Below are positions 8,707 through 17,252 of a stretch of DNA of 64,000 bases, piece by piece. The number at the start of each line of letters is the position of its first letter. Within the stretch, counting starts at the first letter, position 1. A model generated the notes under the pieces. The model saw nothing but the letters and a program-made list of their open reading frames with translations. It made no database searches and was not told the origin of the DNA. The stretch covers positions 115,639 through 179,638 of the forward strand of contig JAJEIQ010000027.1 in NCBI GenBank assembly GCA_022827905.1. Direction: 5' to 3'. A program made the translations under genes and the position numbers. The stretch comes from Pseudomonadales bacterium. GTDB taxonomy: Bacteria; Pseudomonadota; Gammaproteobacteria; Pseudomonadales; Azotimanducaceae.

Positions 8707-9220
8707 TTCGGCAATCCGAGGGGCCTGCGCGCTGGCCTTTTTCGTTGCGGCGCTCAGCCAAGCATTCGGAGTGGAGCAAGCGCGGGCATCCGAACCGGTT
8801 TACGACGAGTTGCCGGACGGCCCGGCGGCGGAGGTCGCGCGGCTGTATTTCTCCGCGTTCGCCATGCCCGGCGTGGAGTCCCTGGACCGGAACGAACGGG
8901 CGGCGCTGCTGGACGCGGCCACCCTTCGCTATCGGGACCGGCTCATCGACCGGGCGCCGTCGCCCTCGGCGGACTTGGTCATGCGGCACTTGGCCCGGCT
9001 GGCGGAATCCGACTTTGCGCGGAACGATCCAAACGTCGTCCGCCAGACCTGCGCGCGCCATGGGCTGACGGAGGCTCAGTGCGAACCTTTCGCAGGCTAC
9101 ACGCGCCGGGTGCTGGTGCTGGAGGAAATGCTGGTGCAGGGCCAACTGACCCTGGATGCATTGGAGGTCGAACTGGTTGGTGCGCCGCGCCCGAAGCTGG
9201 CGGGGTTGGATTCCAAGTAG
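8699..9220 (+). CDS. Small secreted protein of unknown function
   Basis: The GTG start at 8699 is preceded by AGGAGG at five bases and overlaps the end of the DsbA-like gene, so the two are translationally coupled. The 173 residues begin with a signal peptide (hydrophobic CALAFFVAALSQAFG) and then form a charged, mostly helical protein. There are only two Cys in the predicted mature part, eleven residues apart (TCARHGLTEAQC). I recognise no family. The position between a thiol oxidase and a disulfide-rich surface protein suggests an envelope role such as chaperone or assembly factor, but that is inference. Confidence 0.7.
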   Translation: MIDSAIRGACALAFFVAALSQAFGVEQARASEPVYDELPDGPAAEVARLYFSAFAMPGVESLDRNERAALLDAATLRYRDRLIDRAPSPSADLVMRHLARLAESDFARNDPNVVRQTCARHGLTEAQCEPFAGYTRRVLVLEEMLVQGQLTLDALEVELVGAPRPKLAGLDSK

Positions 9221-9258
9221 TGGAGCCAGACGGCAGAGGCTGACGGGTTCGCTTGACG

Positions 9259-12200
9259 ATGGCATTCCTTGAGGGTTCACGGGTGCGCCGGCTTGCGGCA
9301 TGGGGAGCGCTGTTTGTGACGGCGTGGGCGCTCGCCCAAGTGGAGGTGTCAGCCCCATCGCCGGACGCGGCGCTTCCGGCAGCGCGCAACCTTGCGCCTG
9401 AAGTCGTTACCAATGCGCCGGGGCAGGAGCTGACGGTTCGCGCCGGAAACTCGATTGCGTTGACCGCGGAGGCGCTCGATCCTGACGTTGCGCAGGATGG
9501 CGGTTTCGAGTCGGTTTGGCTGGCTGCGGAACTCGAACCGGGATTCCAGCCGGAGTGGCTGGAGGGCTTGCTCCGGTTCTCCGGCCCATCGGAAAAACCG
9601 GGAATCGAGATCGACATTGCGCCTCCGGCGAACGCGCAGCCGGGGCGTTTTGCCATTCGCGTGGGCGCGACGGATTCGCGGGGCCTGACCACCATCCGCG
9701 TGGTCCGGGTGACGGTGCTGTCTCCGGCGTGCCCCGAGCCGGCGGACTACCTTGAGGACGGTGCCTGCCGGCAATGCCCCGAACACCAGGTCTCGAACGA
9801 CGCGGGGACCGGCTGCGAACCCTGTCCTGCGGAAACGGAGCGCCCGGCAGGCGCCAAGCGGTGCACGGAGTGCCCGCCAAGCGTTTCGGAGGCTGGCCCG
9901 GACCGGTGCGCCAAGCCGCCGCCCGCGGCGATTTTCGCAAAGGCGGGAACAAAGTCCGGGACGATGCCGCCGACCATCGTGGCCACCGTCAAGGACGGCC
10001 CCCTGATTGCGGAGTCGGCGGGCAAGGTGAACGTTCGCCTGACCTTGGAGAATCCACCGGATACCGAGGGCGGGTACACAGGATGCCGATTGCGATTGGG
10101 CAGCGGAAGCGTCGCGGAAACCCCGGCGGACGTCACCTTTTCGAATCAGAAGAAGCTGAATGCGGACAACGGCTGGTCGGCGCAGGCGAAGCTGCTCACC
10201 ATCGTGGACGACGCGCTCGCGGAAGGGAACGAGTCGCTGGTGTTGGAGGGCCATTGCACGGGCAGCAAGCGGGGCACGGTTCCGGCGCACGGAGACCTGG
10301 TGTCACAACCACTCACCCTGACGATCACCGACAACGACCAATCGAAGCCGATGCGGCTGTCGGTGGACCCGGAACGCATCGGGGAAACGCTCGGCCAACA
10401 GCGGGTCACGGTGGCCGCCGAGGCGGACGAACCCCTGGAAGCCGCCGCGACGGTGCACCTGACCTTGGGCAACGGTTCGTATGTGGCCACCGGAACCCGG
10501 GAAATCGTCATCGCCGCCGGCGAGCGCGCCGGTTCGACGCAACTGACGATCACGCCGTCGGACGATGGCAACGCCACCGACGATGCGCTCGTCATCGACG
10601 GCGCCGCGCCGGGATTCGATGTGGCCGCGACCACGCTGACCATCGACGAGCCCGTTCTGGTCAACGGCGTGGACCTGAGCGGGTTGGGGGTGGCGCTTTC
10701 CATCAGCCCCACCGCAATCCGGGAGGGCACCGGCGGCACCCACGGCATTACTGCGACACTGACCGGCGTGCCGGTTCCGGCCGTTGACGTGGCGATGGTG
10801 TTGATGCTCGGCGGCACGGCAACGGAAGGCGCTGCCCACGACTTCACGCTGAAGGGCGGCGACAACTGGAAGGCACTGACGGTGGCGGCGAACGATGCGC
10901 ATCTCAGCGCGAACACCTCGGTGCGGGTGGTGACGCGCGCGGACAGCGTGGAGGAAGGCATCGAGACGGTGACGTTCTCGGTTGCGCAGGTCACTTGGGG
11001 CACCACGGTCCTGACGCCACGGCAACCCGGCGTTGCCACGTTGCGCATCACGGAGGCGTGGGATGCGCCGCCCGCACCGGCCGGCCTGTCCGCCGTGCCC
11101 GCGCCCGGCGACGAAACACACGGTTTGGATGTGACTTGGGAAGCGGTCAAGGCGACGCCGCCGGTGGAAGGCTACCGGGTGCGTTACCGCGAGGTCGCCG
11201 CCCCGCCGGCAAGCTGGCTCGAATCCGATCTGCAGCCCGGGCAGGCCACATCCGTGACGGGGCTGAATGCGGGCACGCGCTACGAGATGCGGGTGCTGGC
11301 GCAAAACGCGGCGGGACGGGGCGCGGAATCCGGAAGCATCTACGCCTACACGGCGGAAGGGCCGTGTCAGGTGGGCGCACCAAGGGTTACCTCAGCCGAC
11401 GGCACCCGGTCCGCCACGGAGTTGGAGGTTTCCTGGGAGATGCCGGTTTGCACACAGGCCGTTGCGAGTTATCGGGTGGGTTACCGGCTGGACCCGAATG
11501 TGGAAATGTTCGAAGAGGACTGGTCGGAGCACGCGACGGCCACGGCGATGTCCACCCTTCGGAGCTTGACGCCGGACACAGCCTACGTCGTGCGTGTGCG
11601 GGCGGTGGCGACGGGCGGCGACCGCGGGCCCTGGTCGGCGCTCGGACGGGGCCGCACGGGGCTCGACACGCGGTTGCCCCCGCGGGTCGGCGCCCCCGCT
11701 GTGGAGCCGAATGCGGATGCGGGCGGCGAGCGGCTGGACGCCACCTGGCCGCGGGTGACCTGGACGGACGAAAACGACATCGAGCATCCCATCGACCGCT
11801 ATCAGTACCGCTACCGGGCCGCTGGCGGCGGCTGGACGGAGCCAACGGACGCCCAAGCCTCGGCGACGGAAACCGCGGCGATGACGCGAACGCTGGCGGG
11901 CCTTGCTTCCGGCACCTGGCACGAGGTTCAGGTTCGCGGCGTGAACTGGATGGCCGGGGTCGCCTATCCGGGCAAGTGGTCGGAACCGGGCCGTGGGCGC
12001 ACGTGGGGCGTGCCGGACCAAGTGGAGGAGCCCGCCGCCTATCTCACCGGAACCGGCGTGGGGGTGATCTGGGAGGCGCCGAACGACGGCGGCGCGGCGA
12101 TCACGGACTACGATGTCGAGTACAAGACACAGGACTCGCGCAAGTGGACGACGCATCCCTATGCGGGTTGCGGGAACGGCGCCTGCGAAACCTCGACGGC

Positions 12201-15200
12201 CATTGCCGCGGCGGCAAAGAAGGTTCGCGTGCGCGCTGGGAACTCGGTGGGCGCCGGCGCCTGGTCACCGACCGCCAAAGTTCGCCAGCAGAAGCTGTTG
12301 CGGATTTCGTTCGCGGGCGCGACTGCGGAGGTGAACGAAGGCGAGTCCCTGCTGGCCACGGTGGAACTCGACAGCGCGGCGGACCGGTCGCTCACCGTGC
12401 CGCTCACGACAACGGGGGACGGCGACGCGTTCCGCTTGGACGGCGCCGCAAACGGCGAGATCGCCTTCGGATTGGGAACCGACGAACAGACGTTCACCCT
12501 AGTGGCGCTCCAGGACGCCGACCGCGACGACGAGACCGTCACCCTCGGGTTCGGGCAGTTGCCGGACGGCGTTCTGCTCAAAGCTCCGGCGTCCCTGACG
12601 GTAACGATCAATGACGACGAGCCGCGCAACGCAAGCCCGGTGTTCCCGCAGGGCGCCACCGCCACCCGCACCGTGGCGGAAAACTCGGCAGCCGGAACGG
12701 CCGTCGGGGCAGCGGTGGCGGCCGCGGATGCGGACAACGACCCATTGACCTACTCACTCGCCGGGACGGACGCGAACCGGTTTGCCATCGACCCCGCCAC
12801 CGGCCAGATCGCCGTGGGCGAGGATGCGGCGTTGAACCACGAGGATGCCGCGGGCCCGTACGCACTCCTGGTGCAGGTGAGCGACGGCCGGGATGTCGGC
12901 GGGGAGGACGATGCCTCGGTCGATGCCACCATCGCCGTGACGGTGAACGTGTCCGATGTGGACGAAGCGCCATCCGCGCCGGACGCACCGGGCTTGGCCG
13001 CGGACACGACGGCACTGGACGTCTCCTGGAACGAACCCGCCAACACCGGGCCGCCGATCCTGAGCTACGCGCTGAGATACCGCGCATCGGGGGAGGCGGG
13101 GTGGAATGACGTGTCGCTGGAAAGCCTTTCCACCGGTTCGAAGTTGAGCAACCTGAGCGCCGGAACCGCCTACGAAGTTCAGGTTCGGGCGGCCAACGAC
13201 GAGGGGACGGGCGACTGGTCGGCATCCGCTTGGGAAAACACCCTGCCGACGGTGAGCGTGTCGGCGGACGCGACCCATCCGGTGATCGGCGCCGACGGCG
13301 CAGCCGCCACGGTGGTGCTGAGCGGTTCCGGGGAGGCCGCGGGCGGGGGCGACCTGAGCGGGCGCTGGCTGCGGCGGGCGGGCGACGGCACCGAGTCGGA
13401 GCTGGGGGAGTGGCTGCCGTTGACTTCTGGCATGACGGTGACGAGCACCGTGTCGTCCGCGGCGCCGGGGGCGCAGGCCCACGGCTTCCGGGTGCGCCAT
13501 GCGCTGGACGGGCGAACGCGGGAGGCCACCGGCTGGGTGAACGTCGACTGGCTGCCGTCCGTCTCGTTGAGCGCGAGTCCGGCGAGCGTGGACGAGGACG
13601 GCGGCAGCGCGGACGTGGCGGTAACGGCGAGCCTTTCCGGCTCGACGGTGACCGACCGCGCCAAGACGGTGACGGTGTCGGTGGCTGGCGGCACCGCCAA
13701 GGCGGGCGACGACTTCGAGGCGGTGGCCGATATCACCATCCCGTTGGCGGGCGGGGAACGCAGCGCCAGTGCGGTGTTCTCCCTGAAGCCGGTTGCCGAC
13801 GAAGAGAAGGAGAAGGCGGAAACGATTGCCCTGACCGGCACCGCAACCCAGGGAATGGTTGCGCTGCCCGTTGCGGGCACCTCGCTGACCCTTGAGGACT
13901 CCGGCCGCCTGCGCCTGAAAATCTCCCCCAGGCCGACCGGGGGATACCTCTTCGGCGGCGGCATCAACTGCGGGTCGGGCGAGCGCGCCGATTGCGAGGC
14001 GTCCTTCGAACCGGGCGCCTTTGTGGTGCTCGAGGCCACGCCGGACCCGGGAAAACGGGTCTCGTCCTGGAGCCGCCTTTGCATCGACATCACCACGCAC
14101 TGTCCGGTTGAAATGACCAAAAAACGAACGGGCAGCGTGTCCTTCGGGACGGCCCGAACCCTCACCGTGGCCGCGCCCGAGAACGGCGAGGTGGTCGGCA
14201 GGATTCAGGGCAGGCAGGTCATTGGCTGCGGCAGCGACTGTTCGGTGACGTCGGCCGACGGCCATGTGGTGAAGTTGCAGGCCGACGGCGCCGACGGGTA
14301 CGGCTTTGACGGCTGGAGCGGGGCCTGTGCCGCGGCAACTGCGGCCACCTGCTCGGTCCCCTTGGACGCGGACAAGTCGGTGGGCGTGGCCTTCGTGCTC
14401 GTTCGGGCGGACGGCGTCTGCGATCCGGGCGTTGTGGACGGCTGCGAGTCGGGCACAGCCAACAACACGGCGTTCAGCGACACCCCAACGCACCACCAAT
14501 GGCGCTGCGACGGCATCGGCGGCGGCGCCGACTCGGACGTGTGCAGGAAGGAGAAGGCCAGCTGCGAATCCGCGACACTGCAGTGGACGGTCGAGCCAAA
14601 CACCTGCGCCGCAACCGTGGCAGCGGCATCGCATGGCGGAACGGCGTCCGCGAACGACGGCGGGGCATCGCCGAACGGCACGGCAACCTTCGCTTGCGAC
14701 GACGGAAGCTGGACGGTTCAGGCTGGCGCCACCTGCGCGCCCTGCGACCGGGTGGACGGAGGCTGGTCGACCAGCCACGAGGACTGGAGCGCCTGCTCCG
14801 CCACCGCCTGCGGCCAGACCGGCACCCGCACCCGCGACTGGACGCGCGCCTGCACGAATCCGGAACCGTCCTGCGGCGGCAGCGCGTGTTCGGGGCCCAC
14901 GAGCGGCACGGCCGAGGAGGCCTGCTTCGGCAGCGACTGCGGGGCGGGCACCTATTGCGGGGAGGGGGCATGCGTGGCCTATCCGGGCGTGTGGGTCAAG
15001 GAAAATCCGGGGGCCTGCTCCGCAAGCCAGTGCGGGGCGGCGGGCACGCAGTCCGTGAGCGCGCGCTGCGCCAACGGGCCTTGCGATCCGCTCACGAAGC
15101 CGCCGGCAACCCAGGCCTGCCACGGCGACTCCTGCCCGAACGGCCAGCATTGCGCCGGGACCGGCGCCGCCGGCACCTGCGCGAACTACGACCGCTGGTC

Positions 15201-17232
15201 CACCGGGGCCTGGTCCGCCTGCTCAGCCACGAGTTGCGGCAGCGGCGGCACGCAAACGAGAGCGGTCAGTTGTTCCGGCACCTGCGACCCGGCCGCAAAG
15301 CCAGACGACTCCCAGGCGTGCGAGGGGTCGGCGTGCCCGGGAAGCGAGACCTGCAGGAACGGCGCCTGCCAGGCCTATCCGGGCACCTGGGTCACGGAGC
15401 ATCCCGGTTCCTGTTCGGCCACCGCCTGCGGCGCCGCGGGCACGCAAACGGTGCGGGTGCGCTGTGCGAACGGGCCCTGCGACCCGCAAGCCAAACCCCC
15501 GAACACCCGTGCCTGCCACGGGCGTTCCTGCGCCGGCAACACCTATTGCCGGGGTTCCGCGAGCTCGGGCGCTTGCACGGCATACGACAAATGGAGTTAT
15601 GGAAAGTGGTCCGCCTGTTCGGCAACGACCTGCGGCACGAGCGGCGCGGAAACACGAACCGTCACCTGTGCGGGAACGTGCAATCCGGCAACGAAGCCGC
15701 AAGGCCAGCGCGGTTGCCAGGGAACGAGCTGTGCCGACGGCAAATCCTGCAACAGCAACGGCCGGTGCGTGTGCCCCTACGGCACTGAGCTGTGCGGAGG
15801 CAGTTGCGTTCCGGTCTGTGGAACGAACGAGACGCGTGCCAGCAGCGGCTGCGGCTGCGAGTGCCTCACGGGTCATCACCGCGACAGCGGCAACGCCTGC
15901 GTCCAGAATCCCGCGTGCGGTACTTCAGAGCCGCTGGAGGTAAACTCTTGCTCGCCAAGTGGAGCAGAAGCGGTAAAAAAGGATTCCAAGACCAAGGAAG
16001 ACGGCGCATGCCGGGCTCCGACTAAGCCCCTGACAGATGCAAAGTGCGACGGCGGCGAAGCCAAAGATGTAACGTCACACAACCCTGAGAACGGCCAGTG
16101 TGGCGATGAGAAAGATGAATGCATATCCGGCCGGGCGGCAAACGAAGACTCGACGGACAGCACCTACACCTGGGACTGCCAAGGGATAGACGGCAGCGTA
16201 ACTTGGTATTGCAAAGGTATGGATGGATACGACCGTTGGAAGTGCAAGCACGGCAGCATGACGACGGCAAACACCTGTGAGATCGATCACATCGCAGCCA
16301 ATTCCGTTGGTTGCAGCGAGCCCGGCACACTGGCAACAAGCATGTCTTGCGAGATATGCAAACCCAACTACGTGAGGGATCCAGTGAGCAAGCTTTGCGT
16401 ATGCAATGAAGGGGGAGGGTACAAGGAGTTTAACGGTGTGTGCGAAAAAGCCTTCAAGGTCACGATTCAACCAAAGCCCGCCAAGGGTTATGTAACTGGA
16501 CCACCAGGGGATGATGACCGCATCTCCTGTGGCAGCGACAACCGGAACAACTGCTCGGAATACTACGTGGTGCCGACCAAAGTTACCCTCACTGCGTACG
16601 CCGACAGCGGATACAAATTCGGCAGTTGGACAAAGTGCGTTAGCGACTCGTCCTCTTGCTCTGTCAGCCAATCGCTCACGACCGGCGTATTGTTTACGAG
16701 CACCCTGATGGTCGACCCGGGCGGGAACCGGGGTGTTTACCACGCAACCCATATCGTTATCCCGCCTCCATTGGGCGCGACCAGCTTCTACACGGCAGGG
16801 GTTCAGGCCAGTGCGAGCAAGGGAGTGCCACCGTACAGGCTGAAGTGGCAGGACAGCCTGCCCGGCGCGACGGCGGTTTACATCTTTGTCAATCGCGCAA
16901 CCTACAAGCGGACGGTGACCGCAACGGATGACGACGGCAACCCGGCAAAGGCCGAGGCCACCATTCACGCCGGCACCTCAGCCTCGGCCTCGGACCGCGC
17001 CGAAGGCGGGTCCGGGGCGTCATCCGTTGCCATTCCCGTGCCGCTCGGCGGCAGCCTGCATCTCATCTGGGGCGAGGACGGCGACGTCTCGGCCAAGTCG
17101 CTGGACGAGACCGTGGTCACGGTGTCGGTCTCCTCGCCGGCCGTGGAAGTGGCCGGCGTGGGCCTCGGCGAGACGGAAGTAGTGATGCGCACCGACCAGG
17201 GCGAGTTGCGCATTCCGGTGGCGGTGCAATGA
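9259..17232 (+). CDS. Giant multidomain surface protein (Calx-beta, FN3, cadherin, TSP1-like, EGF-like)
   Basis: This is about 2,657 residues from the ATG at 9259 with a signal peptide ending near AWALAQ. Modules in order (approximate residues): Ig/cadherin-like 35-155; Cys-rich TNFR-like 157-225; three Calx-beta-like 234-600, with TLTITDNDQ-type ends; four FN3 603-1010; Calx-beta 1013-1122; cadherin 1124-1234 (VAENSAAGT); FN3 1236-1328; Calx-beta 1433-1547; bacterial repeat units 1550-1714 (FDGWSGAC); five TSP1-like repeats about 1830-2160; EGF-like region; another bacterial repeat 2396-2480; Ig-like end. It is probably a calcium-binding adhesin rich in disulfides. No sortase, autotransporter or RTX signal is evident, so the export route is unknown. 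The next gene overlaps its stop. A lower-GC segment interrupts it near 15.93-16.78 kb. Confidence 0.85.
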   Translation: MAFLEGSRVRRLAAWGALFVTAWALAQVEVSAPSPDAALPAARNLAPEVVTNAPGQELTVRAGNSIALTAEALDPDVAQDGGFESVWLAAELEPGFQPEWLEGLLRFSGPSEKPGIEIDIAPPANAQPGRFAIRVGATDSRGLTTIRVVRVTVLSPACPEPADYLEDGACRQCPEHQVSNDAGTGCEPCPAETERPAGAKRCTECPPSVSEAGPDRCAKPPPAAIFAKAGTKSGTMPPTIVATVKDGPLIAESAGKVNVRLTLENPPDTEGGYTGCRLRLGSGSVAETPADVTFSNQKKLNADNGWSAQAKLLTIVDDALAEGNESLVLEGHCTGSKRGTVPAHGDLVSQPLTLTITDNDQSKPMRLSVDPERIGETLGQQRVTVAAEADEPLEAAATVHLTLGNGSYVATGTREIVIAAGERAGSTQLTITPSDDGNATDDALVIDGAAPGFDVAATTLTIDEPVLVNGVDLSGLGVALSISPTAIREGTGGTHGITATLTGVPVPAVDVAMVLMLGGTATEGAAHDFTLKGGDNWKALTVAANDAHLSANTSVRVVTRADSVEEGIETVTFSVAQVTWGTTVLTPRQPGVATLRITEAWDAPPAPAGLSAVPAPGDETHGLDVTWEAVKATPPVEGYRVRYREVAAPPASWLESDLQPGQATSVTGLNAGTRYEMRVLAQNAAGRGAESGSIYAYTAEGPCQVGAPRVTSADGTRSATELEVSWEMPVCTQAVASYRVGYRLDPNVEMFEEDWSEHATATAMSTLRSLTPDTAYVVRVRAVATGGDRGPWSALGRGRTGLDTRLPPRVGAPAVEPNADAGGERLDATWPRVTWTDENDIEHPIDRYQYRYRAAGGGWTEPTDAQASATETAAMTRTLAGLASGTWHEVQVRGVNWMAGVAYPGKWSEPGRGRTWGVPDQVEEPAAYLTGTGVGVIWEAPNDGGAAITDYDVEYKTQDSRKWTTHPYAGCGNGACETSTAIAAAAKKVRVRAGNSVGAGAWSPTAKVRQQKLLRISFAGATAEVNEGESLLATVELDSAADRSLTVPLTTTGDGDAFRLDGAANGEIAFGLGTDEQTFTLVALQDADRDDETVTLGFGQLPDGVLLKAPASLTVTINDDEPRNASPVFPQGATATRTVAENSAAGTAVGAAVAAADADNDPLTYSLAGTDANRFAIDPATGQIAVGEDAALNHEDAAGPYALLVQVSDGRDVGGEDDASVDATIAVTVNVSDVDEAPSAPDAPGLAADTTALDVSWNEPANTGPPILSYALRYRASGEAGWNDVSLESLSTGSKLSNLSAGTAYEVQVRAANDEGTGDWSASAWENTLPTVSVSADATHPVIGADGAAATVVLSGSGEAAGGGDLSGRWLRRAGDGTESELGEWLPLTSGMTVTSTVSSAAPGAQAHGFRVRHALDGRTREATGWVNVDWLPSVSLSASPASVDEDGGSADVAVTASLSGSTVTDRAKTVTVSVAGGTAKAGDDFEAVADITIPLAGGERSASAVFSLKPVADEEKEKAETIALTGTATQGMVALPVAGTSLTLEDSGRLRLKISPRPTGGYLFGGGINCGSGERADCEASFEPGAFVVLEATPDPGKRVSSWSRLCIDITTHCPVEMTKKRTGSVSFGTARTLTVAAPENGEVVGRIQGRQVIGCGSDCSVTSADGHVVKLQADGADGYGFDGWSGACAAATAATCSVPLDADKSVGVAFVLVRADGVCDPGVVDGCESGTANNTAFSDTPTHHQWRCDGIGGGADSDVCRKEKASCESATLQWTVEPNTCAATVAAASHGGTASANDGGASPNGTATFACDDGSWTVQAGATCAPCDRVDGGWSTSHEDWSACSATACGQTGTRTRDWTRACTNPEPSCGGSACSGPTSGTAEEACFGSDCGAGTYCGEGACVAYPGVWVKENPGACSASQCGAAGTQSVSARCANGPCDPLTKPPATQACHGDSCPNGQHCAGTGAAGTCANYDRWSTGAWSACSATSCGSGGTQTRAVSCSGTCDPAAKPDDSQACEGSACPGSETCRNGACQAYPGTWVTEHPGSCSATACGAAGTQTVRVRCANGPCDPQAKPPNTRACHGRSCAGNTYCRGSASSGACTAYDKWSYGKWSACSATTCGTSGAETRTVTCAGTCNPATKPQGQRGCQGTSCADGKSCNSNGRCVCPYGTELCGGSCVPVCGTNETRASSGCGCECLTGHHRDSGNACVQNPACGTSEPLEVNSCSPSGAEAVKKDSKTKEDGACRAPTKPLTDAKCDGGEAKDVTSHNPENGQCGDEKDECISGRAANEDSTDSTYTWDCQGIDGSVTWYCKGMDGYDRWKCKHGSMTTANTCEIDHIAANSVGCSEPGTLATSMSCEICKPNYVRDPVSKLCVCNEGGGYKEFNGVCEKAFKVTIQPKPAKGYVTGPPGDDDRISCGSDNRNNCSEYYVVPTKVTLTAYADSGYKFGSWTKCVSDSSSCSVSQSLTTGVLFTSTLMVDPGGNRGVYHATHIVIPPPLGATSFYTAGVQASASKGVPPYRLKWQDSLPGATAVYIFVNRATYKRTVTATDDDGNPAKAEATIHAGTSASASDRAEGGSGASSVAIPVPLGGSLHLIWGEDGDVSAKSLDETVVTVSVSSPAVEVAGVGLGETEVVMRTDQGELRIPVAVQ
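14750..15745 (+). repeat. Five tandem thrombospondin type 1-like, Cys-rich protein repeats
   Basis: Inside the giant gene, five units of about 50-60 codons recur. Each has a WS-type or YPG start, then SACSATxCG and GTQTR-like stretches, then a C-x(2,3)-CDP-x-KP turn and a closing C-x4-C. Odd and even units alternate between two versions (WSxCSAT and YPGxWV), which suggests duplication of a two-unit block. Confidence 0.75.
15930..16780 (+). other. Lower-GC segment inside the giant surface-protein gene
   Basis: From about 15.93 to 16.78 kb the reading frame continues but base and codon use change. A- and T-ending codons such as AAA, GAT and GTA become common, while flanking modules use mostly G- or C-ending codons. 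The encoded stretch contains SGAEAVKKDSKTKEDG and several Cys-poor linkers. It looks like DNA of different origin joined in frame. This is judged by eye. Confidence 0.55.
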
Positions 17233-17252
17233 TGGGTCCGCCGGAGTCCCCC

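Noticed and set aside
10995..12614. A 539-codon plus-strand frame shifted relative to the giant gene
   Set aside because: Arg/Gly-rich, no domain; the main frame here encodes FN3 and Calx-beta modules without interruption.
12754..15150. A 798-codon open frame on the minus strand within the giant surface-protein gene
   Set aside because: It is antisense to strong domain matches, is rich in Arg, Gly, Ala and has no recognisable domain. It results from high GC3 on the opposite strand.
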